NCBI RefSeq assembly: GCF_000504285.1
Contig: NZ_KI632511.1
Location: 4,461,372-4,525,371 of the forward strand
Origin: Actinospica robiniae DSM 44927
Lineage (GTDB): Bacteria; Actinomycetota; Actinomycetes; Streptomycetales; Catenulisporaceae
Reading direction: 5' to 3'
Length of the DNA stretch: 64,000 bases
Each line of letters starts with the position of its first letter. Within the stretch, counting starts at the first letter, position 1. Made by a program: the position numbers and the translations under genes. Positions 51,119-60,910 of this stretch are shown here, piece after piece. Below the pieces are notes generated by a model. The model ran no database searches and was not told where the DNA came from. It saw nothing but the letters and a program-made list of their open reading frames with translations.

Positions 51119-53044
51119 TCAGCCGAACAGCGCCGGAGTATCCACGTGGCCCGCGTCGTCCCGCTGCCGGGTCGGGCCCGGCAGGTAGGGCTCGGGCCGC
51201 TCCAGGCGTTCGCGCCGGGCCCCGTCCCAGCGCCACGGGGTCACCAGGACGGCGTCGATCCCCTCTCGGCGCGCCAGTTGGGCGATGGCGATCCCGGGCA
51301 CGGTCGGGTAGCAGGCCCATTCGCGCTCCGAGGTCATCACCACATCGAGGTCGAAGGACGCGAGCAGGCCCAGGCATTTGGCCCGCGAGTCGTCGTCCAC
51401 GCCGGCGAAGGCCTCGTCGAGCGCGATCAGGCGCGGCGCGTGCGGCGAGCCGGACGAGTAGTGCGAGGAGGCCGCGGCGAACAAGGGCACTGATGCCGCG
51501 AGCACGCGTTCTCCGCCGGAGGCGGGACCGGCGGCGGGCTTCCACACCCCGTCCTGTCTCCGCTCGATCCGGAACGCGTGCCAGGCCCGGTAGTCCAGCG
51601 CCCGCACGAGCTGGTCGTGCCAGGAGTCGGACGGGCGGTCCGCGCGCTCCTGGCGGATCCGGTGCTGGAGGAATTCACCGACCATGGCCCGGTCGGCCGG
51701 GCTCCAGGCGTCCGCGGACTTGCGCAGCAGCCGTTGGCGTACCGCCTCCAGGCCCTCGGGCGCGTCCTTCGACGGGCCCCACAGCAGACGCAGCCTCATC
51801 CCGGTGGACGTCGGGCGCGCGTCCAGGTCCTGATTCATGGCGAGGACCTGGCGCTCGGCGGCCGTGACGAGTTCCTGCAGCGCACCCGCCACTTCGCCCA
51901 CGAGATGGTTCTCCAGCAGTTCGCGTTCGCGGGCGGAGAGCAGCCGGCCGCGCTGCTCGACCTCGCTCGCCAGGGCCGCCGCGAGGGAGGGCACGTCCAT
52001 GCTCCGGCCCTGGAAGAGCACGTCGACGACCATCACGGTGTCGTGCAGCGTCATGCCGACGGAATGCCCGTGCCGGCCGAGCGCGTCGGTGAGCACCTTG
52101 TGCTCGGTCGAGACGCGCTGCTGGACGAGTTCCCAGCGCCGGTCGTCCGCGGACGTCTCGCCGAGCTCCTGGTCCACGGCCCGTGCCACGGCCACGGCCG
52201 GGGTGGGCGCCCACGCGTCCGCGGGCGGCGGCGTCTCGAGCTCCGGCAGCGCGGCGGCCAGTAGACCGGTGCCGGTGAACGCGCGCAGCGCCTCGATCGC
52301 GCGCGACCGTTCGGCCACGGACTCGTCGATGGACTCGCGCAGGTGCGACCGCTTTCCCTCGGCACGTTCCCGGGCGCCGAACGCCTCGTCACGACGGCCC
52401 CCCGCGCTCTTGAGCGCCGCCTTGCACTCCTCCTGCTCGGCGCGCACCTCGGCGAGACGGCGGTGCAACTCGGCGGCTTCGGCCCCTGAGGTCTCCAGCA
52501 GGGTCCGGTGTTCCTCGGCCGCGGCCAGCGCGCCGTGCGCCGCCTCCTGTGCGGCCTCGGCGGTCTCCGCCAGGCGTTCGCGCGCGGCCTCGGCCTCGGC
52601 GTCGGCCTCCACGGCCTCGGCCGAGGACCGCTGATGGGCGCGGACGGCGGGCCACAGCGCGGCCAGCGCCTCCCGGTAGGCCGCCACCGCGTCTCGCACC
52701 GCGCGCAGGGCCTGCGGTTCCAGCGGCAGCGCGGTGTCGTGCGCGTACTCGGCGGCTTCCTCCTCGGCCGCGCGCGCCGTCTGCGCACGCTGATCCGCTT
52801 CGGAGTCCGCCTGCCTGCTGCGTTCCAGCGCGTGTCGGGCCGCGTCCTCGGCCGATGCGGACTTCGAGCAGGCGTCGCGCAGCGCCGCGTCGGTGGGCTG
52901 GGCCCGGTACTCGGCCGCGAGCACGCCGGCGCGGGCCCGCAATCCCTCGGCCAGCACGGCGAGTTCGTCCAACAGGGCATTGATCTCAGAGATCTGTGCG
53001 GCGAGCTCGGCGAGCGATGATCGCGCGACGGGCGCGTGCGTCAC
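51119..53044 (-). CDS. jetC: Wadjet JetC SMC-like ATPase, C-terminal part (TIGR02680)
   Basis: A 641-residue product beginning at a GTG inside the end of the previous ORF. It is the second half of an SMC/MukB-like ATPase: a returning coiled coil (long Ala/Glu/Arg heptads), then the head with signature SGGERVLAAS (nucleotides ~51490-51520) and Walker B RLIALDEAFAGVDDD (~51385-51430). Family members are normally one chain of ~1350 residues. A single extra base near 53000-53044 would explain the split. Alternatively two chains may assemble, as the ATP site needs both. Confidence 0.8.
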   Translation of the reverse strand: MTHAPVARSSLAELAAQISEINALLDELAVLAEGLRARAGVLAAEYRAQPTDAALRDACSKSASAEDAARHALERSRQADSEADQRAQTARAAEEEAAEYAHDTALPLEPQALRAVRDAVAAYREALAALWPAVRAHQRSSAEAVEADAEAEAARERLAETAEAAQEAAHGALAAAEEHRTLLETSGAEAAELHRRLAEVRAEQEECKAALKSAGGRRDEAFGARERAEGKRSHLRESIDESVAERSRAIEALRAFTGTGLLAAALPELETPPPADAWAPTPAVAVARAVDQELGETSADDRRWELVQQRVSTEHKVLTDALGRHGHSVGMTLHDTVMVVDVLFQGRSMDVPSLAAALASEVEQRGRLLSARERELLENHLVGEVAGALQELVTAAERQVLAMNQDLDARPTSTGMRLRLLWGPSKDAPEGLEAVRQRLLRKSADAWSPADRAMVGEFLQHRIRQERADRPSDSWHDQLVRALDYRAWHAFRIERRQDGVWKPAAGPASGGERVLAASVPLFAAASSHYSSGSPHAPRLIALDEAFAGVDDDSRAKCLGLLASFDLDVVMTSEREWACYPTVPGIAIAQLARREGIDAVLVTPWRWDGARRERLERPEPYLPGPTRQRDDAGHVDTPALFG

Positions 53045-54749
53045 CGGTCCGCGCGTCGAGTTCCGCTTCGGCGCGGGTGAGCTCGGCGGCGCGCGCCGCC
53101 CGGGCCTCGTCCACGGCGACGGCCACGGGGTTCGGGCCGTCGAGGGTCACCACCCAGGACTCGGCCAGAGCGAACAGTTCGTCGGGCGCGGGCAGCACGA
53201 GCTCCGCGGCTGCCGCGGACCAGGCCCGACAGCCGTCGACGAACGCTGCGCCTTCGCGCGCGACCGCGTCCGCAGCGGTCTGCGCCCGTTCCCGTGCGGC
53301 CGTCGCGTCCTGCGCGGCGCGCTCGGCGGCCTCCCGGGCGGCGCGCAACCGGTCCCGCGCCTGGTCCGCGGCCGCGACGAGCGACTCCAGGCCGCTGACC
53401 GCCTGGGCCCGCGTCTGCGCGGCGAGCCGGCCGGCCGCCTCCATCGCCGCGAGGTCGCCCGCCGCACGCACGCGGGCGTGCTCGACACCGGCGTCGCGAC
53501 CGTGCGCACCCGCCGCGGCCTCGGCCTCCTCGGCGGCGCGCTCATCGATCTGGGCACGGGCTTGCGCCTGCTGCGCCTTGCCGGCGCGCGCCGCGGCGTC
53601 GCGCTCGGCCTGGCCGCTCAGCCGGGCCCGGTCCTCGGCCGCCCGGGCCAGAGTCGCGGCGACCTGCGCGAGCCGATCGATCTCGCGCGCGGTGTCCATC
53701 GCCGGATCCCGGTTGAGCGCGTCGTGCCGGGCCGCGAGGCGCGCCGCATCCTGTTCGAGCCTTGCGATCTGCGCTTCGGCGGCCTCGAACGCGTGGTGGG
53801 CGTTCTCGTGGTCCTCGTCGGCTGTCTTCAGGTCCTTGTTCAGGTGCTCGTACTTGCTGTGCGCCAGACGCACTCCGGCGGCGGTGCGCTTGGCCGCGAC
53901 CCGCGCGTAGCGCCGGTAGTGGGACAGGAACGTCGTCGCCGCCTGCTCCGCCTCGGTCAGTGCGGCCGGTGCCGTGCGCTCCTCGTCAAGGCCGCGGAAG
54001 GCTTCGGCGACCTCGCCGACCATGGCCTCCTCCAGCGGCGGCAGCGCCTCGGTGAGTGCCCTGGACAGCAGCTTCTCGTCCGGGCGCTTGGACAGCTGCG
54101 GCTGACGCAGCTGGATCAGCAGGTTGACGAGCGCTTCGTAGCGCTGCGCGCCGAGGCCGAACAGCGCCTCGTCCACCGCCCGGCGGTAGGCCGTGGCTGT
54201 ACCGAAGACCTCGTGCTTGCCGAGCGTGTCCTCGAGCCGCTTGCGGGTGAACGGGGTCCGCGTCTCGGTCAGCAGCGGGAGGGCGGCGCCGACGCGCTTG
54301 TCGGTGACGAAGAACCAGTGGTCGGCGATCCCCCGCCCGCGCACCGCCTTGAGCCCGCAACCAAGCGTCCGATACTGGAACGAGCCGTCCTCGGCGACGC
54401 GGCCGAACTCGAGCCAGGTGTAGCCGGTGCGCTCCGGGTGCGGGTGCTTGTCCCCGAGCAGCAGGTTCCACTCCATCCGCTTGTTGCGGTCCCCGTCCGG
54501 CTCGACCCGGCTCGGGGTCAGCTCGCCGTCGAGCAGGAACGGCAGGGTCAGCGCCAGCACCTTCGACTTGCCGGTGCCGTTGTTGCCGCGCAGCAGCAGA
54601 CGCCCGTCGTGGAAGCGGAACTCCTCCACGTCGTAGTAGAAGATGTCGACCAGCCCGGCGCGCAGCGGCTGCCACCGGGCCTTGACCGGCACGGGAAGCA
54701 CGAGTTCCTCGCCGAGTTCGAGGTCGAATGCGGAGTGGTCGACGCTCAT
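52986..54749 (-). CDS. jetC: Wadjet JetC SMC-like ATPase, N-terminal part (TIGR02680)
   Basis: A 587-residue product holding the N-terminal ATPase lobe (Walker A GNNGTGKSK, residues 55-63, after RWQPLRAGLVDIFYYD) and the outgoing coiled coil (about residues 280-560). It stops in low-complexity RRAIIARRARRTDL, which looks like out-of-frame reading. The +1 frame over the last 59 bases continues the coiled coil into the next ORF. The ATG overlaps the jetB stop (ATGA). Loop-extruding motor of the anti-plasmid system, if the two parts work together. Confidence 0.82.
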   Translation of the reverse strand: MSVDHSAFDLELGEELVLPVPVKARWQPLRAGLVDIFYYDVEEFRFHDGRLLLRGNNGTGKSKVLALTLPFLLDGELTPSRVEPDGDRNKRMEWNLLLGDKHPHPERTGYTWLEFGRVAEDGSFQYRTLGCGLKAVRGRGIADHWFFVTDKRVGAALPLLTETRTPFTRKRLEDTLGKHEVFGTATAYRRAVDEALFGLGAQRYEALVNLLIQLRQPQLSKRPDEKLLSRALTEALPPLEEAMVGEVAEAFRGLDEERTAPAALTEAEQAATTFLSHYRRYARVAAKRTAAGVRLAHSKYEHLNKDLKTADEDHENAHHAFEAAEAQIARLEQDAARLAARHDALNRDPAMDTAREIDRLAQVAATLARAAEDRARLSGQAERDAAARAGKAQQAQARAQIDERAAEEAEAAAGAHGRDAGVEHARVRAAGDLAAMEAAGRLAAQTRAQAVSGLESLVAAADQARDRLRAAREAAERAAQDATAARERAQTAADAVAREGAAFVDGCRAWSAAAAELVLPAPDELFALAESWVVTLDGPNPVAVAVDEARAARAAELTRAEAELDARTGDARARRAIIARRARRTDL

Positions 54750-55982
54750 GCGCGGGTCTTGGCCTTTCGGATGGTCGGTTCGGCCAGGGCGTAGCGGGAG
54801 ATCGCGGGCCGCGCGAGGATCGCGGGCTCCCCGTCCGCACCGGCGCCGCGGGTGATCAGGTTCAGCGCCTCGAGCCGGGCGAGGGCCTGATCGACGAGGT
54901 CGGCCAGGGCGGCCGGCTCCAGCGCGGTCTTGCGCCAGTGCGCGGCATGCGCGGCGGCCTGGACACGGATGTGGCGGATCAACTCCAGGCGCGCGGGCGG
55001 GCGTTCGCCGCGCGCGGCCGCGTCCGCCAGCCTCGTCGCGACCAGGAGGGTGATGTGGCCGTCGGTGCCCTGCTCCGGCATGCGTACGTCAGTGAGCTGA
55101 TCCTCGGGGTCGACCATCGCCACGCCCTCGGCCCGCAGCTCCGGAACCAGCCCGGTGAACTCGCCGACACGGCGGCTGAGCGCGATGCGCTGGGAGACCA
55201 GGTACGCCCGCTCCTCCTCACCCAGTTCGTCGTAGTAGACCACGGGGTCGTCCAGCAGCCGCCGGGTCAACCGGTGCCGGAGCGAGCGCAGCCGCAGCTC
55301 GTCCGTTTCCGGCGCCACCTCGGCGGTCAGGTCCGCGAGCCGCCGCTCGAACAGGGCCGCGCCGCTTCCCCCGGGCTCCCTCGGCCCGCACCGTGGACGG
55401 GCCGCGGGGGGTGGCCAGGAGCGAGGACAGGACCCTGCGATCGACGTCGTAGAGCACGTCGTTCTGCGTGTCCGCGACGTAGGCCTCCTCGTCCCCGGCG
55501 ACGCGGTGCAGCACCCGCCAGTGCAGCAGCACCCGGACCACCGCGACGAGATCGCCGCGCTCCTCGCGCCGCTCCAGGCGGAACTCGACGCCGGCCGCGA
55601 GCAGGTCCGGGTCCGCGGCGCCGGTGATCACGCCCTCGGCCAGGCGCCCCAGCGTGATCTGGCCGTCGGCGCGCTCCAGGCCGGCGAGCGCGAGACACAG
55701 CAGCACGTAGCGGCGCCGCGTGAACGGGGCCTTGGACCGTACCGCCAGCGCGGGCCTGGTCGCGTCGCGCAGATCCGCCGGAGTCTTGACCAGCCGCGCC
55801 GTCTCCGTCTCCACCACCAGCCACCAGCCGGCCTCGGCCGAGAACCAGGCGGCGAGCTCCGCCGCGTGCTTGCGCACCAGCCGGAACTCCTCCGCGGCCT
55901 GGGTGAGCAGGGGCTGCGCCAGCAGCGCGCGGGCGGCCCGGCGCCGCTCCGCCGCGTCATCGAACAATGCTGCCGGACTCAT
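54746..55982 (-). pseudogene. jetB: Wadjet jetB (TIGR02678, DUF2398), frameshifted
   Basis: The kite/winged-helix partner of JetC is encoded in two frames. The first begins at the ATG overlapping the jetA stop (AALFDDAAERRRAARALLAQ) and is good to STVRAEGARG. The frame then has one extra base in the five-C run 55368-55372 (plus strand). Removing it gives GARGSGAALFERRLADLTAE, joining smoothly to APETDELRLRSLRHRL and the rest to 54746. Combined length would be about 411 residues, normal for the family. Either a real inactivating mutation or a homopolymer error in the assembly. Confidence 0.82.
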
Positions 55983-57613
55983 GCGCCGACGCCCGCGAGC
56001 AGTGCAGAAGGCGGCTCTGAGGCGTAGTCCCCGGCTAGGTCGAGAATTTCGATCAGGTGTTCCGGGCCGCGCAGCACACCGTCCTCGGTGGCGATCTCGA
56101 CGATCCGGCGCGCGTCGACGAGGGTGAGGCGCACCTCCATCGTGCCGTCCCCGGTGGTGGCGGTGGCGGACGCGTCCCCCGGCCCGCGGGCGGCCAGCGC
56201 GTCGCCGAGTACGGCCAGGAACAGCCGGAAGGTACGCGGGTCGAGGCCGTCCGGGCCGGCGAGTTCCGAGAGCAGCACGGGGCCGTGCGTGGCCAGTCGG
56301 CTCCGCGCGGCGGCCGTCTGCTCCGCCTCGAGCCGGTTCTCCGCGTCCAGCAGGCGCCGCGCGGCCGACCGGTCCGCGATCCGGTTCGGCGCGCCCCTGC
56401 GCTCGTAGCTTCCGGTCTCCCGAAGACGAGGGCTGATACGCAGCGGCGCCGCCTGGGCCCATGCGGTGTTCGGGGCGAGCTCCGCCTGCTCCCACGCCTC
56501 TTCGGTCTGGGCGTCCACGGTCAGGTGCCGCGCGGGGCCGAGCGCGAACGCGCAGCGCCACAGCCGGTGCGCCGCCGCGTCGTCCGGGGCCTCGGCGAAG
56601 AAGCGCGCCAGCGCGCGGTAGTCGGCCGAGCGGTCGGAGCGCCCGCCGCGCCGGTCCGCCAGCAGCCGCACCGCGTTGATCAGGTTCGTGATCGCGCTGC
56701 GGGCCGCGCGCAGCAGGAGCTTCGCCTGCGAGTCGCGGCCACGGCCCTGGCTGACGAACCAGTCGCGCAGTCCGCGCCACTTGTTCTCCCACACCGTCAG
56801 CGCGTCCCCTCTCGCCTTGGCCGCGGCGCGATCGAGATCCGCGCCCTCGGCGTCGGGCAGCGCGTCGGCCGCCTCGCGTCCCGCGGCGGCCGCCAGCAGC
56901 CGTGACACGCCGGCCGTCTCCAGCCGGTCGAGCAGATCGGCGATCTGCGCACCCCGGTTCGCCAGATCCGCGATGAACCGCTCGATGTAGGAGATGAGCT
57001 GGTCCTTGTACGCGATGAATCCTTCCTCGTCCCCGTCCTGGAAGTCGATCGCCCGGCGCAGCGAGGCCATGAACGCCTGGGCGTTGTCCGCGAGGGAGGT
57101 GAAGCGGTCGTTGAGCGCCAGCAGAAGAAGGTGCGCCTTGGTCGGGTCCGGCTCACCGGACGCCTCGGCCAGCGCGAGCAGCGAGGCGAGCTGCTCGGCG
57201 ATGTCGGCGAGCGCGACGGACTGCAGCTGCCCGCGCCGGCCCAGCGCCTGCTCGTACAGCGCGATCGCCTGGATCGCGGCCTGACCGTGCCGGGTGAGTT
57301 GGTAGATGTGGCGGGCCCGGTTGAAGTCCTCGACCGTGGTGACCCGCCCGGTGTCCGCGTCCGCGCGGAGATTGCCCCAGTCGGCGAGCTTCTCCAGCGC
57401 GGCCGAGACGGCCTCCACCGTCACCGTCCCGCCGGTGTCGCCCTCGTCTCCTGACGCGTCCCGCCGCAGGTCGCCGTGCACGTCTTCCGGCCGCAGATGC
57501 ACCGTGAACCGATCGCGTGCCCGGGCGAACACGGACAGCACCCGGCCGTAGAGCGGCGCGTTCGGCGCACTCAGGTAGGCGAACGGCTGGGGTTCGGCAG
57601 GGATGGTCACCAC
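55979..57613 (-). CDS. jetA: Wadjet JetA (TIGR02677, DUF2397)
   Basis: About 544 residues, the kleisin-like subunit of the type II Wadjet complex. Typical family features are the N-terminal PQPFAYLSAPNAPLYG, winged-helix regions near both ends, and a helical middle (FMASLRRAIDFQDGDEEGFIAYKDQLISYIERF). It is the first gene of jetABCD. The start is uncertain: a GTG at 57613 just before the conserved region is used, and the frame stays open to 57721. No obvious ribosome site helps. Confidence 0.85.
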   Translation of the reverse strand: MVTIPAEPQPFAYLSAPNAPLYGRVLSVFARARDRFTVHLRPEDVHGDLRRDASGDEGDTGGTVTVEAVSAALEKLADWGNLRADADTGRVTTVEDFNRARHIYQLTRHGQAAIQAIALYEQALGRRGQLQSVALADIAEQLASLLALAEASGEPDPTKAHLLLLALNDRFTSLADNAQAFMASLRRAIDFQDGDEEGFIAYKDQLISYIERFIADLANRGAQIADLLDRLETAGVSRLLAAAAGREAADALPDAEGADLDRAAAKARGDALTVWENKWRGLRDWFVSQGRGRDSQAKLLLRAARSAITNLINAVRLLADRRGGRSDRSADYRALARFFAEAPDDAAAHRLWRCAFALGPARHLTVDAQTEEAWEQAELAPNTAWAQAAPLRISPRLRETGSYERRGAPNRIADRSAARRLLDAENRLEAEQTAAARSRLATHGPVLLSELAGPDGLDPRTFRLFLAVLGDALAARGPGDASATATTGDGTMEVRLTLVDARRIVEIATEDGVLRGPEHLIEILDLAGDYASEPPSALLAGVGA

Positions 57614-57724
57614 CCGAGGATTGTCCCAGATGCCCCGGAGCGTCGTGCCCTCTTCGGCGGGTCTCGCTTGGAATCGGCCCTCCGCGGATTCGACGAGACG
57701 TGCGCGCGCACCACCCAGCACCGG

Positions 57725-57934
57725 TCAGTAGCGTCTGCGTCCCGGTGGCAGAATCTCGACGTGATAGGCCCGGGTGTCGCCGGATGCCGTGAGCTTGGCG
57801 ATGTGGGCAGCCGCGAGTTCGACAGAGTCGTACTTGTAGGCGTTCGATCTGACGAAGGTCACACCGTCGGCCCCGAACGATCGGCCCCAGAACCCCTCCG
57901 AGTCTGTCGCGATGATGAAGGTTGTGGAGTCCAT
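57725..57934 (-). CDS. Small hypothetical protein, 69 residues
   Basis: A small soluble protein (TTFIIATDSEGFWGRSFGAD; AYKYDSVELAAAHIAKL) predicted to form a small alpha/beta fold. The ATG has AGGGTGG at good spacing and the gene lies ~110 bases upstream of jetA on the same strand. It is not a known Wadjet component; no function is proposed. Confidence 0.65.
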   Translation of the reverse strand: MDSTTFIIATDSEGFWGRSFGADGVTFVRSNAYKYDSVELAAAHIAKLTASGDTRAYHVEILPPGRRRY

Positions 57935-58080
57935 ATGGCCACCCTAAGGTCTCGATGAGGATCGGGCTGCGCCCCGCAGCGTCCTGAACTGCGCAGGGAG
58001 CATGTCGCTGCTGTGTTCCACCGGCGGAAGGGAAGATGCGGGACGGGTCCGATGGTGGGAGGCGAGGCCGGCCCCGCTTG

Positions 58081-58404
58081 TCACCGCGCGCTGTGGGGAA
58101 CCTCGCTGAGCACGCCGGCCAGGCGCCTGGCCAGCTCCCGGCATTCGCTGATCTCGATCCTGGGCCTGCTCCCGCTGCGCAGTGCACAGCGTGCGAGCAG
58201 GCCGCGCGCGAGATCTTCGATGCGGGCGGAGGGCGTGTCGGGCGCCGGGGCGGGGTGCCGGTGCGTGAACGAGTTCCAGCGGCGGCGCACGGCCCGGGCC
58301 AGTTCCAACCGGCGCGGCCCGCTGTCCGGAATGCCACTGCCTTCGACGTGCGCCGCGAGAAGAAGCGCGACCAGCGGATCGGCTGGCGTGATTTCGAGCG
58401 TCAT
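58081..58404 (-). CDS. Small hypothetical protein coupled to a glycosyltransferase
   Basis: A 107-residue helical protein without signal or membrane segment (LEITPADPLVALLLAAHVEG; RIEDLARGLLARCALR). Its ATG overlaps the stop of the upstream glycosyltransferase (ATGA), so it is in the same operon. The function is unknown. Confidence 0.65.
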   Translation of the reverse strand: MTLEITPADPLVALLLAAHVEGSGIPDSGPRRLELARAVRRRWNSFTHRHPAPAPDTPSARIEDLARGLLARCALRSGSRPRIEISECRELARRLAGVLSEVPHSAR

Positions 58405-59576
58405 GAAGTCCGTTTCACGTTCATGGAGACCAGTCCGCGAGATGCGCCCGATGCAGAGGCGAGAAGGGTGCGCGCGAGGTCGCCGAAGGCGTTCGCCACC
58501 CCGGGCCAGGCGAGTTGTTCGGCGATCTGCCCGCATCTGGTCTGCAGGACCTTCGCGAGCCCGGGTTCGGTCAGCACCCTGCGCAGTGCCCTGGCCAGGG
58601 CGTCGAGGTCGCGTGGCGGAACGAGCAGGCCCGCACCGTTGCCGAGCAGTTCGCGCGCGTGCGGGAAATCGGTGGCGATGACGGGACGGCGCGCGGCGAC
58701 GGCTTCGGTGAGCACGGCCGAGCAGGTCCGCTCCCGTCCCTCATAGGGCACCAGGACGACATCCGCCCGGCTGATGAGCGAGGCCAGCGGGCCCGGTGCC
58801 CGGTAGACCGGGTCGAAGGTGACGAGGTCCTCGACGCAGTGATCACGGGCGGTACGCAGCAGCAGGTCGCGGTAGGCGTCCGCGTGCCGTGCCTGGACGC
58901 GGGGGTCCTGCTGACCGCAGATCAGGTAGCGGGGGGCGGGGTCCAGGTCGCGCAGGCGGCCGAGCGCGGCGATGGCGTGCTCGATCCCCTTGCCCGGGCC
59001 GATCAGCCCCCAGGTCAGGATCGTCGGTGCGCCTGGGGCGGCGAACCGGCGCGCGGGGTGGGTGGGTGTGGCAGCGGTGGCACCACGCGGGATCACGCTC
59101 ACCCGGCCCGCATCCGCACGGTAGTGCTCGCGCAGGGTGGCGGCGTCCGCCGGACAGAGCACGACGAGGGCCGCGGCCGCGTCGATGACGCGCTGGAGAA
59201 CCTGGCACCGGTGCTCGGTTCCGCCGCCGGCCGGCACCGTGTGCAGGACCGCGATCACGGGCACGTCGAGGGCTTCGATCACGCCGAGCACTTCGTCGCC
59301 GTCCGGGCCGCCGTAGATGCCGAAATCGTGCTGCACGATCGCGACGTCGTATCGGTTGAGTGCTTCGATCGTCCGGATCGCGCTGCCCGGGCGCCCGTGG
59401 ATCAGGAAGATCGTCCGGTCCTGTCTCGGCAGCGGGCGAGGCCGGTCCACGACGTGCACGATGCCGCAGCGCTCACCGCGCGCCGGATCGTGCAGGTGCT
59501 GGGCCAGGGCGAGGCTGTGGGTGGCCACGGCGCAGCGGGTGGGCGGAAACGTGCTGAGAAAGCCGTACGCGACCAT
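58401..59576 (-). CDS. GT4-type glycosyltransferase (paralog 1)
   Basis: A 391-residue GT-B glycosyltransferase. N-terminal VAYGFLSTFPPTRC and IVQHDFGIYGG; C-terminal Glycos_transf_1 half with LTWGLIGPGKGIEHA, ADVVLVPYEGRERTCSAVLTEAVA and an EAVAARRP box binding the nucleotide-sugar. The ATG at 59576 follows GAGG; the frame is open further upstream but without similarity. It is a clear paralog of the glycosyltransferase encoded divergently at 60911-62062. The acceptor is unknown; the neighbouring GH130 gene suggests mannose-containing glycans. Confidence 0.88.
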   Translation of the reverse strand: MVAYGFLSTFPPTRCAVATHSLALAQHLHDPARGERCGIVHVVDRPRPLPRQDRTIFLIHGRPGSAIRTIEALNRYDVAIVQHDFGIYGGPDGDEVLGVIEALDVPVIAVLHTVPAGGGTEHRCQVLQRVIDAAAALVVLCPADAATLREHYRADAGRVSVIPRGATAATPTHPARRFAAPGAPTILTWGLIGPGKGIEHAIAALGRLRDLDPAPRYLICGQQDPRVQARHADAYRDLLLRTARDHCVEDLVTFDPVYRAPGPLASLISRADVVLVPYEGRERTCSAVLTEAVAARRPVIATDFPHARELLGNGAGLLVPPRDLDALARALRRVLTEPGLAKVLQTRCGQIAEQLAWPGVANAFGDLARTLLASASGASRGLVSMNVKRTS

Positions 59577-59923
59577 CGAGGTCCACCTCACTGGGAAACC
59601 GAGCCGTCCGCATCCGCCTGCAGGTGACCCGGCCGGCTCCCGGAAACGGCGGGCACGGCGGATGGCGGCAGAGGGCGAAGCTGATTCCTCGGAGCGCCCG
59701 CTGACTCGGTGATCAGTCCGCGCCCCTGCGGTGAGGGATCTGTCGGACCCGGCGCGAAGTGGGCGAGACCACCGCCGGCGGCGAGCACCACCGGGAAGGG
59801 CGGATACCAGCCACAGTAACACGGCGTGGTCGTGCCGGCCGCCCGGATGAACCACCCTCGCCCTCCGCCCGGAGTACGCGGTGCCTGCCCGACGTGATGG
59901 CAGGCAAGGGCCACCGCTCGTCA
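59577..59923. other. Non-coding stretch upstream of glycosyltransferase 1
   Basis: About 350 bp without a supported gene; presumably contains the promoter of the glycosyltransferase operon, but no clear -35/-10 pair is seen. Confidence 0.4.
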
Positions 59924-60283
59924 TCACGGGCTCCGCGTCGGCGTGTGACGTGGAGGGCCGTCGACAACGGTGGAGCCCGAGTCCGCGAACCGGCGGGCGG
60001 CCGCGCTGTTGCGCAGGGCCGTGGCCGGGGACATCTGCGCTGGAGTCGTGTGGTGGAGCTGTTCGGCGACCGTTGACGACGTGGTCTCGGGGCGGCGTCC
60101 GCGCGTGGTACGGCGCAGGCCGAGCAGGTTGCGGACCAGCACGCCGGCCAGGGTCGCCGTTCCCGCGAGCATGAGCGCAAGGCCCGTTGTGCGGGCCGGT
60201 GCCGAAGACGAGCCCCATCCGTAGGTGACGGCCGTCCCGAGCGCCACCGCGGCGAGGGCCGTGGCGGCGAGTCTGGTCGTCAC
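59924..60283 (-). CDS. Putative small two-helix membrane protein
   Basis: A 119-residue product starting at GTG 60283. Two hydrophobic segments (AATALAAVALGTAVTYGW and GLALMLAGTATLAGVLV) are followed by a basic cytoplasmic tail. The start overlaps the stop of the next ORF upstream (GTGA), which supports both. The function is unknown. Confidence 0.45.
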   Translation of the reverse strand: MTTRLAATALAAVALGTAVTYGWGSSSAPARTTGLALMLAGTATLAGVLVRNLLGLRRTTRGRRPETTSSTVAEQLHHTTPAQMSPATALRNSAAARRFADSGSTVVDGPPRHTPTRSP

Positions 60284-60519
60284 CGGCGCGCGGCGTCCCG
60301 TCCGGGCTCGTCGGGGCGGTCGGCTACAGTGGACCGCCCCTGGCCGGCCCGGCGGGTGACAGTTCCGCGGAGCGCGGTCGGCAGACCGGTCAGGTGGCGG
60401 CGCCATCCCCCGGTGCAAAGGTCGTACAGGCTGCGCTTGGTGGGAACGACGGTGTCGCACGTCGACGGCGCGCGGGCCGGGCCGGCGGTGGAGGGCTGGG
60501 GAGAATCGAGTTTCGGCAT
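60280..60519 (-). CDS. Putative small hypothetical protein
   Basis: A 79-residue basic protein with a Pro/Ser/Thr-rich start and a central KRSLYDLCTGGWRRHLTGLP. Support is limited to the GTGA overlap with the following membrane-protein ORF and normal codon use; the ribosome site is weak. Confidence 0.4.
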   Translation of the reverse strand: MPKLDSPQPSTAGPARAPSTCDTVVPTKRSLYDLCTGGWRRHLTGLPTALRGTVTRRAGQGRSTVADRPDEPGRDAARR

Positions 60520-60585
60520 CACAGGACACCTGTCTTGCGGATCTTTGAAGACCGATCCGGGTTTTCGCCTCGCCCCCGGCGACAC

Positions 60586-60910
60586 CGATCCGATTATCGA
60601 TGCGCGAAATGCCGGAAGTATTCGCCACGATACTCCTTTTCTCGGTTCTTCGTGCGCAGCGGTGCTTTCTCCACGGCCGGGGCATTCGAGGTGCTACGGT
60701 GAGCTGACTTGCCGTCATCACTGCGTGCGACGCTTGACGCGGTCGCGCCGGAAATTCACGACGGCTTCTGATGAATTCCGCTTCCTCCTGGCGCCACGCG
60801 CCACCGACAGGCCACGCAGTCGGGTTCGCAAGGAGGGGTCGTCCGCGTGAGGCCGCGTCCTCGGTCCCCGACCGCGCGGCCGTCAGCCTGAGAACCCTGT
60901 GAGGCTCCGC
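60586..60910. other. Intergenic region upstream of glycosyltransferase 2
   Basis: About 325 bp, locally AT-richer (60590-60660), likely holding divergent promoters for the minus-strand small genes and the plus-strand glycosyltransferase operon. No gene seen. Confidence 0.4.

Noticed and set aside
55368-55372. Programmed ribosomal frameshift in jetB
   Set aside because: A C5/G5 run alone, no slippery heptamer or evident downstream stimulator; random mutation or sequencing error is simpler.
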